Translations under genes and position numbers: made by a program
DNA from: Tupaia tana
Taxonomy: Eukaryota > Chordata > Mammalia > Scandentia > Tupaiidae
Direction: 5' to 3'
DNA length: 64,000 nucleotides
Assembly: GCA_026018925.1 (NCBI GenBank)
Contig: JAKSZU010000026.1
Coordinates: 13,445,127-13,509,126 of the forward strand
Part shown: positions 9,866-20,110 of the stretch, piece after piece
Numbering within the stretch: position 1 is the stretch's first letter
Layout of the letters: each line of letters begins with the position of its first letter
The notes under the pieces: model-generated
What the model saw: only the letters and a program-made list of their open reading frames with translations
Databases searched by the model: none
Told to the model about the DNA's origin: nothing

Positions 9866-10164
9866 GAATGCGGACAATGGGTAAAGGCCAAAATTCAAAG
9901 AAAACAGAAAGGTCAATTCATAGGAGAAACAGCTGCATCAGAAGAAGCAGCGAGAACATGAAACAACAGACAGGCCTAAATCTGGAGATTTCAGGGAGTT
10001 TACAGAACAGAGGAGAGGATTTCGGTGGGGTGGGTTGGCTGAAACCGAGTGGGATAAAGGAAGCACATTTTAAGATTCGTTTTATGATGTGAATGGAGTG
10101 CCTCTGTGCTCTGCGCTAGCTTTTGAAGAGACTTGAGTCAATGTAATTTTTAAATCGCTTTTTC
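9866..10164. other. unique sequence
   Basis: A-rich and unrecognised. It follows a 12-bp T run at about 9853. A short open frame here matches no family I know. Confidence 0.3.
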
Positions 10165-10450
10165 AAAGAATCAATCAATTAGCAAGTGTTTATTGAGCGC
10201 CTACTATGTTTCGGTCACAAGACAGATGGCAGTCTTGGCCTTATCTGGCCCCTCATTCCGAGGAAAAGACAGACTGCATTTGTGAGAGGGCCGCATACAA
10301 GAGGAATGGGCTTTCATCCGGAAGACAGAGAGGGCTTCGCTGAGCAAATAGATTTATGCCGAGCCCTGAAGGATTAGTCGGTCGGGCAACGAGAAACGGG
10401 TGGGGTGGATGGATAGTTTCCGACAAGGGTAATGGCTTTAGAGAAGGCTT
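10165..10450 (-). mobile_element. L2 3'-end fragment
   Basis: Antisense L2: GTGTTTATTGAGCGCCTACT, later GAGCCCTGAAGGATTAG. The diverged inner part retains the expected order. Confidence 0.7.
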
Positions 10451-10918
10451 CATGGAATGAAAGAATGTGGTTTCCTTGGCTATAGCTGCCGCATCAAAAG
10501 AAATAATGCCGGGATTCTTCTCCATACCCAGACTGCTCCAGCCTCTCCTCAATACTCACTTTGCAGTAAGATCTAATGCGCGGAGGTGAGTTCCTAGTGT
10601 GTGGACATGAATCTGCCTTGCACCTAGCCCCTGCTGCTGCCTACACTTTTGCTCCCGCCATTGGAGAGACAAGAGTTGAGATAAAGTTGAGGGCGGCTGA
10701 GGCAGGGGTGTACATTGCTTTGCAGACTGGTCGTTTGGCTGTCAGAACTAGAGTTTTATTGCGTAGGGTTTTGTGGCCTGAAGTGGACCGGCCAGGCTTT
10801 CTATGGGGCAGTGTGATTAGGCACCTACAATACTGTGTACCCATTTCTGTACCGAGATAAAAGTGAACGGCATACCTGGGGCAGTTCTTGCTAACGTCAA
10901 GTAAAAAGGCTTTCCCTA
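10451..10918. other. unique sequence
   Basis: No repeat family recognised. The 94-codon open frame at 10576-10860 has no domain I can name and no convincing splice context. Confidence 0.35.
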
Positions 10919-10920
10919 GG

Positions 10921-11180
10921 GGCCAGCAGGTGGTGTGGTGGTTAAGGTGCTGCACTCACTCATGATCGGCCACGGTTCGCATCCTGGATGCAGCTGCTTG
11001 AAATTCATGCCGAGTGCATGTGTGTACATGCCCAGAATCCCAAAGGGGAAAATGAAGGAGAAGGGATTGTGGTGTGGCCATCCTCCCGGGGGGTGATTTC
11101 TCACTTTCCCTGTCACTGTATCTCTCTGTCTCTCCAGCAAGCGCACATGCCTTATGGCACAAAACCTTTAAAAATAATAA
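10921..11180 (+). mobile_element. tRNA-derived SINE, subfamily C
   Basis: Head GGCCAGCAGGTGGTGTGGTG and a full body, ending GCACAAAACCTTTAAAAATA. Clear duplication GGCTTTCCCTAGG / GGCTCTCCCTAGG. Confidence 0.93.
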
Positions 11181-11239
11181 TTAGGCTCTCCCTAGGAGGA
11201 GGTATGGTCAAATAAAAAGGTATTTGGAGTATCTTTTTT

Positions 11240-11460
11240 GAAGCTTCATTGTTTATTTCCTGAGTGAAAGAGACAGAGAGACAGTGCCCCCAGCTGGATC
11301 CTGATGTCGCAATCCACTCCCAGTCTCAGCCAGCCCCGGATTGTGGGCACATCTGTGCCCAGTGTACTCCTGGAAGTCTCTAGACACAACTCAGACTGTT
11401 TCTGTGTGGATCAGCCTCAGAGACCATCACATTTTAACCCCTGCACCATCGCCCAACTCC
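11240..11460 (-). mobile_element. second tRNA-like SINE (family E), copy 1
   Basis: The body is unlike the main SINE: GCTGGATCCTGATGTCGCAA, then CAGTCTCAGCCAGCCCCGGA. The same order recurs at 14000, 27289 and 34560 (minus) and at 30701 and 40699 (plus). Confidence 0.72.
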
Positions 11461-11529
11461 AGCATTCTCAATATCTTAGTGTCCCCAAGCCTATGACAAT
11501 GTTAGTTTACAGATTGCTTCCAGAGCCCA

Positions 11530-11700
11530 TTGGGGTGGTCAGACAGACCCAAGTTGGAATATTTTCTCTGTGAAATAATAGCTGTGTGACTTTAGGCAAG
11601 TTAATTCTCCTGGATCTAAATGTTATCTGTTAAAATGAGGATTATAACATCCTCCCCGAAGGAGTGTAGTGAGGATTAGCTATGACCTGTGAGTCATCAT
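11530..11700 (+). mobile_element. MIR
   Basis: Sense MIR core: GCTGTGTGACTTTAGGCAAG, then TGTTAAAATGAGGATTATAA. Confidence 0.75.
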
Positions 11701-11964
11701 TGTGGTGACCAAGCAGAACTCCATAGGGAGCAAAAACGCAACCTCATCCTTTTCTCCACCGTTCATTGACAAGGCCTTGGTGAGCTGGGGCTTCCTCTGC
11801 TTTGGGTAAACGCCTGGGCAGCCTCCATCATTTTCCTGATCATTCCTGGATAATAAAGTCTCTTGGAGTCATTTTTACTCACAGAACACTTCTGTCTCAG
11901 TAATTAAAATGCCCGCTTGTAGGTCATGGTTAAAACTCTGGGTTTCATTTAAAGTTAAAGCTTC

Positions 11965-12290
11965 TTTCAAACAAACCAGCTGTAAAAAAAAGATATTTCT
12001 GAAATAATTGGAGAAATTAGAACACTGACAGAATGGTAGATAAAATTAAGGAATCCTTGTGAACTCTGTCACGGTAAATAGGGTCTGTGGAGACTCATGC
12101 TGAATGTCTAAAGATGAAATAGCGTGATGTGTGAGATTTGCTTTTCAGTAACTAGTGACTTGGGGACAAAGGGTCGAGGCATCAACGAAACAAGAACGAC
12201 CATTTAAAAATGTTTATTTTATGTTCTTTTCCCTACCGCTATGAATGTTTGAAAACTTCCACAATAAAAGTTTGAAAGAGACGTGAAAGC
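11965..12290 (+). mobile_element. L1M 3' UTR
   Basis: The order TAATTGGAGAAATTAGAACA, AAATAGCGTGATGTG, GAAACAAGAACGACCATTTA and CTTCCACAATAAAAGTTTG matches an old L1M 3' end with its polyadenylation signal. Confidence 0.75.
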
Positions 12291-12399
12291 ATCTCCCCTA
12301 GGTAGCCACATATTATTGGTGGTTTGTTTAGCACACAAGGCTGGTGTGTGTTGTTCATATCATAGACATTGTAGATCTGCATGTTGGCCGATGGAGGGA

Positions 12400-13275
12400 G
12401 GTGGTGTGGTACTCTAATAAAATTATATGTTTTGTTACACTGATAAGTAAACTTCTGTGATGTCTCCCCAATGATCTCTTCTTCCTCTTTCTCCTGGTAT
12501 TCATGCCCTATGTGACTGTTCCCCCCTGTCCCCCAAATTGGTACTGGAGCTAGTGGCTTACTTTTTTTTTTAAGAGGCTTTTGCCTTAGGGCAAGTGTGC
12601 TCCCTGGAGAGAGAGATACAGAGACAGTGAGAGGGAAAGTGAGAAATCATCTCCTAGGGGGGATGACCACACCACAATCCCTTCTTCTCCATTCTCCTAC
12701 TGGGATCTTGGGCAAGCAAACACACATGCCTGGTGTGATTTTTCAAGCCACCGGGTCTGGGACTTGAACTGCTGTCAGCCATGTGAGAGTCCAGCAATAC
12801 AACCACTGCGTCATCTGCTGGCCCAAGTGGCTTACTTCTATTGAATAGAATGGAGCAAACGTGATGAAAGACCACTTCTGAGATTAGATTATTATAGACT
12901 CTTCTGTCTGGCATGTTTTCTCTCTAGCGCTTCTCTCTTGTTCTAATGAAGCAAGCTACCACACTGTCAACTACTCCAGGGAGAGGCCCACAGGGCAAGG
13001 AGCTAAGAGCATGGCCACTGGGAAACAGCTCTTGAGAAACTCTTTCCTGCAATCATGGGAGTAAACGTAGAAGTAAATACTTCCTCGGTCAAACCTTCAC
13101 ATGAGACTGCAGCCCAGCCAATATCTTAACTGCCACCTCTTGAGACATTATGAGCCAAAGGACCCAGTTAAGCTGCACCTAGATTCCTGACCCACCAGTA
13201 ACTGTGAGATAATAAATGTTGTTTGAATCACTGAATTTTAGGGAAATGTGTTCTTCAGTAATAGATAACCAATAC
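12400..13275 (+). mobile_element. MLT1-type LTR, interrupted by a SINE
   Basis: The 3' end is diagnostic: GTAACTGTGAGATAATAAAT, then AATAGATAACCAATACA. The 5' limit is uncertain. A SINE occupies 12562-12824 and splits it. Confidence 0.7.
12562..12824 (-). mobile_element. tRNA-derived SINE, A-like
   Basis: The reversed head ends GCGTCATCTGCTGGCCC. Duplication AGTGGCTTACT on both sides (12552-12562, 12826-12836). Confidence 0.92.
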
Positions 13276-13472
13276 AAAATATTATGACAGACTTAATGGA
13301 AGTAAAATTATTGGACAGGATGACTTTTCCTAGTTCAAACAAAGATGTAGCATTAATTGCATTAGATGTATCCCTGCAACACCCCTCTCTCAGCTCAGGC
13401 ATTGGAAAAGGGGGTTGTGATTGGCTTCCCCGTGTCCCTGCTTTCTCTCCTTAAAAAAGTTTATTTATTGAG

Positions 13473-13733
13473 GGGACCAGTAGATGGTGTAATGGTTACA
13501 TGGCTGGACTTCCACATAGTTGACTGTGGTTTGAGTCCTGGACCCAGTGACTTAAAATTAATGCTGGGCACGTGTGCATGCATGCCCAAGATCCCGAGAG
13601 GAGAATGGAGAAGGGATTGTGATGTGGCCAACCACCCCCACTGAGGGTGATTTCTTGCTTTCTGCGTCTCTGTCTCTCTCTGTCTCTCCAGCAAGCACAC
13701 ATGCCCTATAGCAAAAACCTCTCTTACCAAAAG
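13473..13733 (+). mobile_element. tRNA-derived SINE, A-like, first of a tandem pair
   Basis: Head GGGACCAGTAGATGGTGTAA. The flanks carry a 17-bp duplication, AAAGTTTATTTATTGAG, at 13456-13472 and 13734-13750. Confidence 0.93.
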
Positions 13734-13750
13734 AAAGTTTATTTATTGAG

Positions 13751-13993
13751 ACCAGCAGATGGCATAATGATTATGTTGCTGGACTCCCATGTAGTTGACC
13801 ACAGTTCAAGTCCTGGACCTGGAGGCTTGAAACTCACACTGGGGATGTGTGTGTGAATGCCTGAAATCTCAAGAGGAGCATGAAGGAGAAGAGACTGTGG
13901 GAAAATCACCCCTAGGGGTGATCTCTCGCTTTCTGTCTCTCTGTCTCTCCAGTGACACATGCACCCTATAGCAAAAATCTCTCCTGAAAAAAT
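13751..13993 (+). mobile_element. tRNA-derived SINE, subfamily A, second of a tandem pair
   Basis: It begins directly after the right duplication of the preceding element. A third partial copy of the same flank (TAGTTTATTTTT) follows it, so both landed in one A/T-rich target. Confidence 0.9.
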
Positions 13994-13994
13994 A

Positions 13995-14221
13995 GTTTAT
14001 TTTTTTTACTTCTTCCATGAGTTACTGAGCATGAGAGAAACAGTGACAGAGATACGTCACCTCCAACAGGGTCTTGATGCCACAATCTACCCCTAGCTTT
14101 AGTCAGCCCCAGATCATGAGCCTGACATATTCAGTGATGTCTCCAGACATAAACCAGCAACGTCCCCATGTGGGTCAGCCCCCAGAACACCAGATTTTAC
14201 AACTGTGCTGTCACTCAGCCT
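13995..14221 (-). mobile_element. second tRNA-like SINE (family E), copy 2
   Basis: Reverse body: ACAGGGTCTTGATGCCACAA, TTTAGTCAGCCCCAGATCAT, then CCCATGTGGGTCAGCC. Its tail segment may begin at 13456, upstream of the two inserted SINEs. Confidence 0.72.
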
Positions 14222-15030
14222 CCCTCTTTCTCCGCTTGCTAACCAAAGGCCTGAGGGAACAGAATGAGTAAAGATGAGGGCAGAGAAGGGCTCCCTTGTG
14301 CCACAACTTAGTGTAGGCAATCTATTTGGCAAGCGTTTATAGTTTCTCTGGGTTTGGCAGGTGGTGAGAGCTGAGTTGACTCTCTGAGGGGCATTGTGGG
14401 TTCTCTGTGGCCCTCTGTGGTGGCTTCCTTCCACATTGCACAGACCCTGATTCTTCAGCTGAGGACTGTGTCCAGGTGAGGATTCTTCAATTCCTCCCTC
14501 ATGATGCTTCTTTTCCAGGTCCCTCACAGGCATTAGATGTTAGTCCCACTTTCTACTCCTTTAGAGAAGGATCCCTTGAAGACTCATCCTTCGTGCCTGA
14601 ATATGGACACAACATCTGCTTGCACTGTTACTCTCTCTCCTCCTACTGAGATCAGCCACAATCTGACCAATCTACACATTTTCAGGTCTGAGTCAGACAT
14701 CAGTCTCTCCAGACTGCAGAGAATTTATAGCAAACTAGAGGTTCCTTACACAAGAAAAGGCTGTATTCAGAAGCAATCGCCTCTCTTCTCCCCCTGGAGG
14801 ACTAGATTCACTTCACACTGGACTCTTTGCCCAAAAGAACTTCTCCACAGTTTCCAATGTTAACTTTTTTCTATCCCAGAGGTGGATATTGAACCAAGGC
14901 TCACAAAGGCGTTTTCACCTAGGTCCTGTGCAAGTCCAGCACCTACCTTTGAAATGTGGGATATCTGAACGTCTCATTTTACTCTTGGTCTATGAAGACT
15001 CAGCTTAAAGCAAGACCCAAGGCATCTCAT
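14222..15030. other. unique sequence
   Basis: About 800 bp with overlapping short open frames on both strands (139 codons minus, 108 plus). None is recognisable. It could be an old LTR or plain unique DNA; I see no decisive signature. Confidence 0.3.
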
Positions 15031-15034
15031 TTTT

Positions 15035-15278
15035 GTTTCATCACTGGAGGGTGTGTGTCTTTGCCAGAGAGAGAGGGAGAGAGAGAGGGAGGAGAAAGCA
15101 CCTCCCAGTGGGGCGTGGCCACATCATAATCCCTTCTCTATTTCTCCATCCTGTCAGGACTTGGGGTATGCACATACCTGTTCCCAGCATGTTTTTCAAG
15201 CCACCAGGGTCAGGATTCCATCATCAGCCAGCCATGTGGGATCTGGTTCCCTTAACCACGAGGCTACAGGGCCAGCCC
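15035..15278 (-). mobile_element. tRNA-derived SINE, subfamily D
   Basis: The reversed head ends GAGGCTACAGGGCCAGCCC. Duplication ATCTCATTTTT / ATCCCATTTTA. Confidence 0.9.
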
Positions 15279-15329
15279 ATCCCATTTTAACATCCTGTTA
15301 CATACATAAAAAAGTCTGTAGTTACTATT

Positions 15330-15865
15330 CAATGTGGTGTTTGATACTTGTACATTGCTGTGGAGATTGGTAGCATTTAATGACCAGTTCATGGTGTCTT
15401 TGTGTCCACATGCTTTGTGGCCCGCCCCATTGAGAAATGGAGCCTATTTTCAACTCCTGGATTTAGGCTAGTCTGTGTTTGTTTTACCAGCAGAGCATGA
15501 CAGAAGTAATGTTATATATTTTCTGAGCCTGAAAACAAGAGACATGATTTTGGCTTTTTTTCTTGGAACCTTCCTGCTGCCCTCTGAATACACCTGTGAG
15601 TTGGATGAGGGGCCACATGAGACAGAGCTGAGTCATCTCTGTTGTCCCAGATACCTGACAACGCCCAACCAACAGCAGCAAAGCCACCTCCTTGACCACC
15701 GAGACATGTGTGAACTTTGCTAAGCTCAGCTCAGATGATCAGAACTGCCCAGCTGACTTCACTGACTTGTGAGTAAAAATAATCGTTTGTTATTGCACGC
15801 CACTGAGGATTGGTGGATGTTTGTTATGCAGCGTTACGGGGGGCCGTGGATAACTGATACAGTAT
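15330..15865 (+). mobile_element. MLT1-type LTR
   Basis: Landmarks in order: GAGAAATGGAGCCTATTTTC, GAGCCTGAAAAC, GAGGGGCCACATGAGAC, GAACTGCCCAGC, and the end TTTGTTATGCAGCG to AACTGATACA. Non-coding. Confidence 0.75.
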
Positions 15866-16560
15866 ACTGAGTTAGCTAATGAGGGAGTGGTTTTCAAGCC
15901 AAGGGCCCTCTCAAATACCAGATGACAAAGCTGGCTGCTAGCTTGGCCTTGTCATCCACACAGCTCCCTCCTGGAGGAAGAATATTTTCCTTCCTTAAGC
16001 ACTCTCAGTTTCGGCCTGGACAGATTCCTCCTGGGCCTGTCAAAACTTTCCAGAATGCAGTACAGCAAACAGGGCTTCCTTTGGCAGCTTGTTAGGATAA
16101 TTGAAATGTGGGTGGAAGCTCATTAAGCTTCCCTTCGTCAACATTCTCCCTTCCAGGCCTGTAGAAGCTGTGAGTTCTGTCACATCCCATTAGCACCGTG
16201 TCTGGGTGGTTTCCACACCTTTCCAGGCAAATCAAACACACGGGGTCTAAATTCAAGGGAGAAAGAAATTTATTCCCACAGAGAGGGGTGTGCTTATGGA
16301 AATTTAAAGACGTATATATATCCAACTGAGGTGGATGATGAGAAAGAGAATGAGAAGATCTAAAATGCTTTGGCAATATATGAGGAACCATGCAGGTTGC
16401 TATTGAACATATAAAAAATATAGCAATTGAAGGCTTTCTGGACATCTGCAAGCCCTTTCTATTCCAATCTTGTATGGGCCCCCTAAAAAACCCTATCTTT
16501 ATGGAAAGGATTTTGCAGTTAAAAAGACTTTTTGTCCTGATCCTGACTGGGGCACAATAA
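15866..16560. other. unique, partly conserved-looking sequence
   Basis: No family recognised. A 172-codon minus-strand frame (16092-16610) begins in codons from the nearby TAA/GAT microsatellite and has no known domain, so I do not call it. The segment 15970-16190 is balanced in composition and could be conserved non-coding DNA. Confidence 0.3.
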
Positions 16561-16611
16561 TAGTAATAATAATAATAATGATGATGATGATGATAACTTT
16601 TATTAAGCATT
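16556..16611. repeat. (AATAAT)n/(GATGAT)n microsatellite at a MIR edge
   Basis: Trinucleotide runs TAA then GAT precede ACTTTTATTAAGCATTTTT. That sequence is half of a MIR (minus) target that resumes at 17073. Confidence 0.8.
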
Positions 16612-16805
16612 TTTAAAAGAATTATTTAATCTTATTATTATTATTATTATTATTATTAATTTGCTATAGGGCACATGCACTCAGAGAGAGAGAGAGAGAG
16701 AGACAGACAGAGAGAGAGAGAGCAAGCCGCCAGTTTCCAGGACTCAAACCTCAGTCAGCCATGTGGGAATCCAGCCCCTTAACCACCATGCCACCTGCTA
16801 GCCCC
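16612..16805 (-). mobile_element. tRNA-derived SINE, subfamily B, first of a nested pair
   Basis: It has an (ATT)n tail, a GA-rich centre and the reversed head CACCTGCTAGCCCCC. The pair 16612-17072 is bracketed by TTTATTAAGCATTTT / TTTACTGAGCATGTTT. Confidence 0.88.
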
Positions 16806-16821
16806 CACCCCTTTTCTTTTC

Positions 16822-17072
16822 TTTCAAATTTCTGCCATAGGTCATGTGCACTCACCAGAGACAGAGACAGAGACAGAGAGAGAGGAAAAGTGAGAAAGCA
16901 CTCGCCAGGGGGATGGTCATGTGGCAGTCCTTTCTCCTCCCTTCTCCTCTTGGGATCTTGGGCACGCATATACACACATCCCAAGTGATGTTCAAGCCAC
17001 TGGGTCCAGGACTCCAACCATGAAGTCAGGCATGTAGAATCTAGCACCTTAACCCCACACCACCTGCTGGCT
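16822..17072 (-). mobile_element. tRNA-derived SINE, subfamily C, second of a nested pair
   Basis: Full body in reverse, head ending ACCACCTGCTGGCTC. Only the outer duplication is visible, so one SINE probably inserted into the tail of the other. Confidence 0.88.
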
Positions 17073-17117
17073 CTTTACTGAGCATGTTTGATTGGCCAGG
17101 CTCTGTGCAGGGAGTTT
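17073..17117 (-). mobile_element. MIR fragment (continuation)
   Basis: TTTACTGAGCATGTTTGATT and GGCCAGGCTCTGTGCAGGG resemble the antisense MIR 3' end. Confidence 0.5.
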
Positions 17118-17255
17118 TATATAATACTAGACAGGAAGCTCCGTGAAATCAGAGATGATGCCTGTTTTGGTTTCTGGAATATGCCAACACGCTCTAGCAC
17201 AATTCGTGATGTTAGACATGCAGTAAATATCTAGAGAACGAATGAATGAACGACA
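17118..17255 (+). mobile_element. L2 3' end
   Basis: Sense L2: GGAAGCTCCGTGAAATCAG, CTCTAGCACAATTCGTG, GTAAATATCTAGAG, then the GAATGAATGAA terminus. Confidence 0.7.
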
Positions 17256-17302
17256 ATCCCGGGAAGTGGAGGTAATAGTCTCATCTTCAAGATAAACAGA
17301 GA

Positions 17303-17500
17303 GGGCCAGCTCTGTGGTACTTGGCTGCTCAAGAGAAGCTGGATCTCATAAGGTGACCACAGTTTGAATCCCTCGCCCAGTCAGGCAGGAGCATGCCAGG
17401 CACGTGCATGAGTGTGCAGATCTGCTGGGCTCGAGGACTGAAAGAAGGGAATTGCAGTGTGATCAGACCCTATGGAGGATGCTTCTTTCTCTGCCTAAGA
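17303..17500 (+). mobile_element. tRNA-derived SINE, subfamily D
   Basis: Head AGGGCCAGCTCTGTGGTACT, body diverged. It meets the next SINE tail to tail near 17500, where the CT-rich ends merge. Confidence 0.7.
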
Positions 17501-17705
17501 GACTCAGAGAGAGGGGGCAAGTGAAAAATCACCCCTTAAGAGGAATAGTCACGCTGCAGTCCCTTCTCTTCCAGCCTCCTGTTGGGATTTTGGGTACACT
17601 TGCACATGTGCCCTGTGTGTTTTCCAAACCACCCTGTCTGGGATTTGAACCACGGAGTCGGCCTTGTGGGATCCATGCCTTAATCTCCATGCCAGCTGCT
17701 GGCCC
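17501..17705 (-). mobile_element. tRNA-derived SINE, subfamily C/D intermediate
   Basis: The reversed head reads GGCCTTGTGGGATCC to CAGCTGCTGGCCC. With the preceding element it forms an inverted pair that could fold into a long hairpin in a transcript. Confidence 0.8.
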
Positions 17706-18049
17706 TTTTTGTTTTCTAATATAGAGCATGTGTGGGTGGGAGGGGATGGTAATGGGGTGGGGAGAGCAGTGGAAAAGACCAGAAGAAGCATCATGGTGCA
17801 TGGCACCAAAATAACATGGGCTCAAACCTTGACTTCATCATGTGATTGTTTAAAGCCACGTGACACTCAAGTGGTCACATCTACTGCAGAGCATCGTCAT
17901 AGCATTGCGCTAGGACTGCCAGGGAAGGGGGTGTGGGCACGAGAACGAAACCAGCCCATCATTAAAGGCTTTATATCAACAAACACCATATGCTGGTACA
18001 AATCAATCAACAATAATGAGTTAAAAAAATTTAACGACACGAAACCTAC
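17706..18049. other. unique sequence
   Basis: No repeat recognised with confidence. A 130-codon plus frame beginning in the preceding SINE runs through it, but is SINE-initiated and uninformative. Confidence 0.3.
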
Positions 18050-18310
18050 CTCATAGGATTGCTTTCAAGACACAATTAAGATAATACTCAGTGATGCTTG
18101 GCACTTGGTAAGTGCTTAATAATAATAGCTAATAATAAATAAAACTTTCTGAGCACATACTGTGTAGCAGAGCTTAATAGGCATTGTGCCATTTAATGTC
18201 CTCTGAGGTAGGTGCTTTAACTGCCCCACGTTATAGTTGAGGAAAGGAAGTCATGGAGGTTAAGCACTCGTCCACGGCCACACATTGAATAGAAAGGCCA
18301 GTTTCTTTTT
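18050..18310. mobile_element. two abutting MIR fragments (+ then -)
   Basis: The sense MIR end (CTCATAGGATTGCTTTC, GCACTTGGTAAGTGCTTAAT) is at 18050-18125. Antisense MIR follows (GAGCACATACTGTGTAGCAG, GAGGAAAGGAAG, then GGTTAAGCACTCGTCC) to about 18310. Confidence 0.7.
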
Positions 18311-18494
18311 AGCCTGATGAATTTTCTGGGGGAGGTCTGCAAGGACGGAATACACTACTTTAGTGAGACTGGTGCCAAACCTCAGTGTTTCTCAAGCCTG
18401 ACTTTGGGTAGCTTCTGTCTTATGAAATTTCTGGTATTCCTTGGTATTTGTGAAAAGCTATTCCTGCACCCATTGACTAAATGGATCACTTTTT

Positions 18495-18747
18495 TTTTTT
18501 TCTTTTTTGAGTTTTGCTATAGGGCACATGCACTCACTGGAGAGATGTAGAGATACAGAAAGTGAGAAATCACTCCCCAGCGGGGATGGCCACACCACAA
18601 TCTCTTCTCCTCCATTCTCCTCTCAGGATTTTGGGCACACATCCACATGCACCCAGCATGAGTTTTAAACTGGCAGGTCTGGGACTCGAACCGCGGTCGG
18701 CCATGTGGGAATCCAGTGATGTAACTATTACTCTATCTGCTGGCCCC
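18495..18747 (-). mobile_element. tRNA-derived SINE, subfamily A
   Basis: T-rich start, and the reversed head ends CTATCTGCTGGCCCC. Flanks GATCACTTTT / GGTCACTTTT. Confidence 0.9.
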
Positions 18748-19157
18748 ACAAGGTCACTTTTGAAAGGGTTGCCTTCATGCTCCTCAGTGCAAGGGAAATG
18801 GTTTGTCTATGATAATTGTCCTTAAAGGGGCTGTGTTTTAGCAACTACACAAAAAAAGTCCCCCAAGGAGGATTATTTCAAATAATTGTACTCTGTATGC
18901 TGTAAAGATATACAGTGGTTCGAGGTAAATAAAATTGTAAGAAGAAAATAAAAGAACACATTTTCATACCCCCAAAACAAAGAAATAAAATAATGGTGCT
19001 CTCAGTGCATACCGAATGTCTGCACTCTATGGCAGAAATGGGCAAATGGGAAGGTGTAATAAGGAAGGGCACATGTACATACCTGAGGCAGTACAGGGCA
19101 GGGTGGGAGGGAAGGGATAGGAAAAAGAAATGAACAGACACAGGAATGAAAAGTTAC
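18748..19157. other. unique sequence downstream (minus sense) of the candidate exon
   Basis: Read on the minus strand, the exon's donor is followed by a long pyrimidine tract and TGCCTCAG (ending about 19082). A copy of the exon's acceptor-side motif is at 18897-18912. No repeat recognised. Confidence 0.35.
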
Positions 19158-19240
19158 CTGTAGAGGATGACGTAAACGGCAATATCTTTGGCTTGATTGA
19201 CACGCACTACGTTCATGCCAGGAAACAACCATTTCGTACA
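19158..19240 (-). CDS. candidate 83-nt coding exon, protein not recognised
   Basis: On the minus strand the segment is bounded by an acceptor (ATCTTTGCAG, complement of 19241-19250) and a donor (CAG|GTAACTT, intron starting at 19157). One reading frame is open throughout and gives a protein-like, hydrophobic peptide beginning CTKWLFPGMNVVRVNQAK. A second frame is also open and the third is stopped. The 83 nt carry several CpGs, unusual for this CpG-poor region and typical of selected coding sequence. It is not part of any repeat I know. I cannot name the protein, and no partner exon was found. It could be an exon of a gene on the minus strand, a lncRNA exon or chance. Confidence 0.35.
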
Positions 19241-19292
19241 CTGCAAAGATGTACAGTGATTAAATGTAAAATTTAAAAAATGTAAAACACAT

Positions 19293-19541
19293 GGGGCCAG
19301 CAAGTGGCTTGGAGGTTAAGGCATCTGGATTTCACATGGCCAACTCTGTGGTTCAAGTCCCTGGACCTGGCTGCTTGAAAATCATGCCAGATACATGTGC
19401 CTGCATGTCTAAAATCTCAAGAGGAGGATGGAGAAGAAAGTATTGCAGCACGGCCATACCCATGGGGGGGGGGGTTGTGATTTCTCATTCTCCCCTCTCT
19501 CTGGCAAGCACGCACACCCTATAGTAAAAACTAAAATCGTA
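19293..19541 (+). mobile_element. tRNA-derived SINE, subfamily C
   Basis: Head GGGGCCAGCAAGTGGCTTGG, a G run at about 19465 in the central loop, ending CTATAGTAAAAACTAAAATC. Flanks AAAATGTAAAA / AAAATTGTAAG. Confidence 0.88.
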
Positions 19542-19984
19542 AAAAATTGTAAGTAAAATAATTTAATTTAAAAAATAGTCATTGTGCTTCAAGCAACTAA
19601 CTGACTGGGTTTCACCACGTTAGGCAACACCAGTCTGCAGCTTGTGACTAGCTGAGATTCTCTATAGAGAAGAATGTTGTTTGATTAGCAATGTCTGCTG
19701 TGAGCCAAGGGAGAGAAGATTCAGGTATGTATGCCATGAACTACTGATCCTGCCCTATTTGTGTGTTTCGAGGTGCTACTCCAGGAGACAACCACACTCC
19801 CCTTTGTTGGGGTCTTTGTGGTGCCCCTCACGTGTGTCTCTCCACGCACAATTACGTATTTGAACAGGGAAGTATGGCTCTGTCATTTGAATGGTCATTT
19901 TATGGGGGCTTAGATCCAGATTTGTCTAATCGCCTCCATACGAACTAAGCCTTTCCCCAGGTGGTTTCCTTTTATGCTTATACT
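19542..19984. other. unique sequence
   Basis: A donor-like GATTCAGGTATGTATG lies near 19718 but I see no bounded open exon. No repeat recognised. Confidence 0.3.
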
Positions 19985-20110
19985 GGGTAGGAATTTATTA
20001 TTCCCATTATTCAGAAGAGAAAACGAAGGCTCAGAGAGGTGAATTAACTTACTCAAAGCTGCACCATACCTAGCACGGTGCCTGACTCCTAGGAGGAGTG
20101 GCAAAGCTTT
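19985..20110 (-). mobile_element. MIR fragment
   Basis: Antisense MIR: CCATTATTCAGAAGAGAAAA, then GGCTCAGAGAGGTGAATTAA. Confidence 0.65.

Noticed and set aside
16092-16610. 172-codon minus-strand frame
   Set aside because: It starts in codons of a GAT/TAA microsatellite (His and Tyr runs) and shows no domain or splice context.
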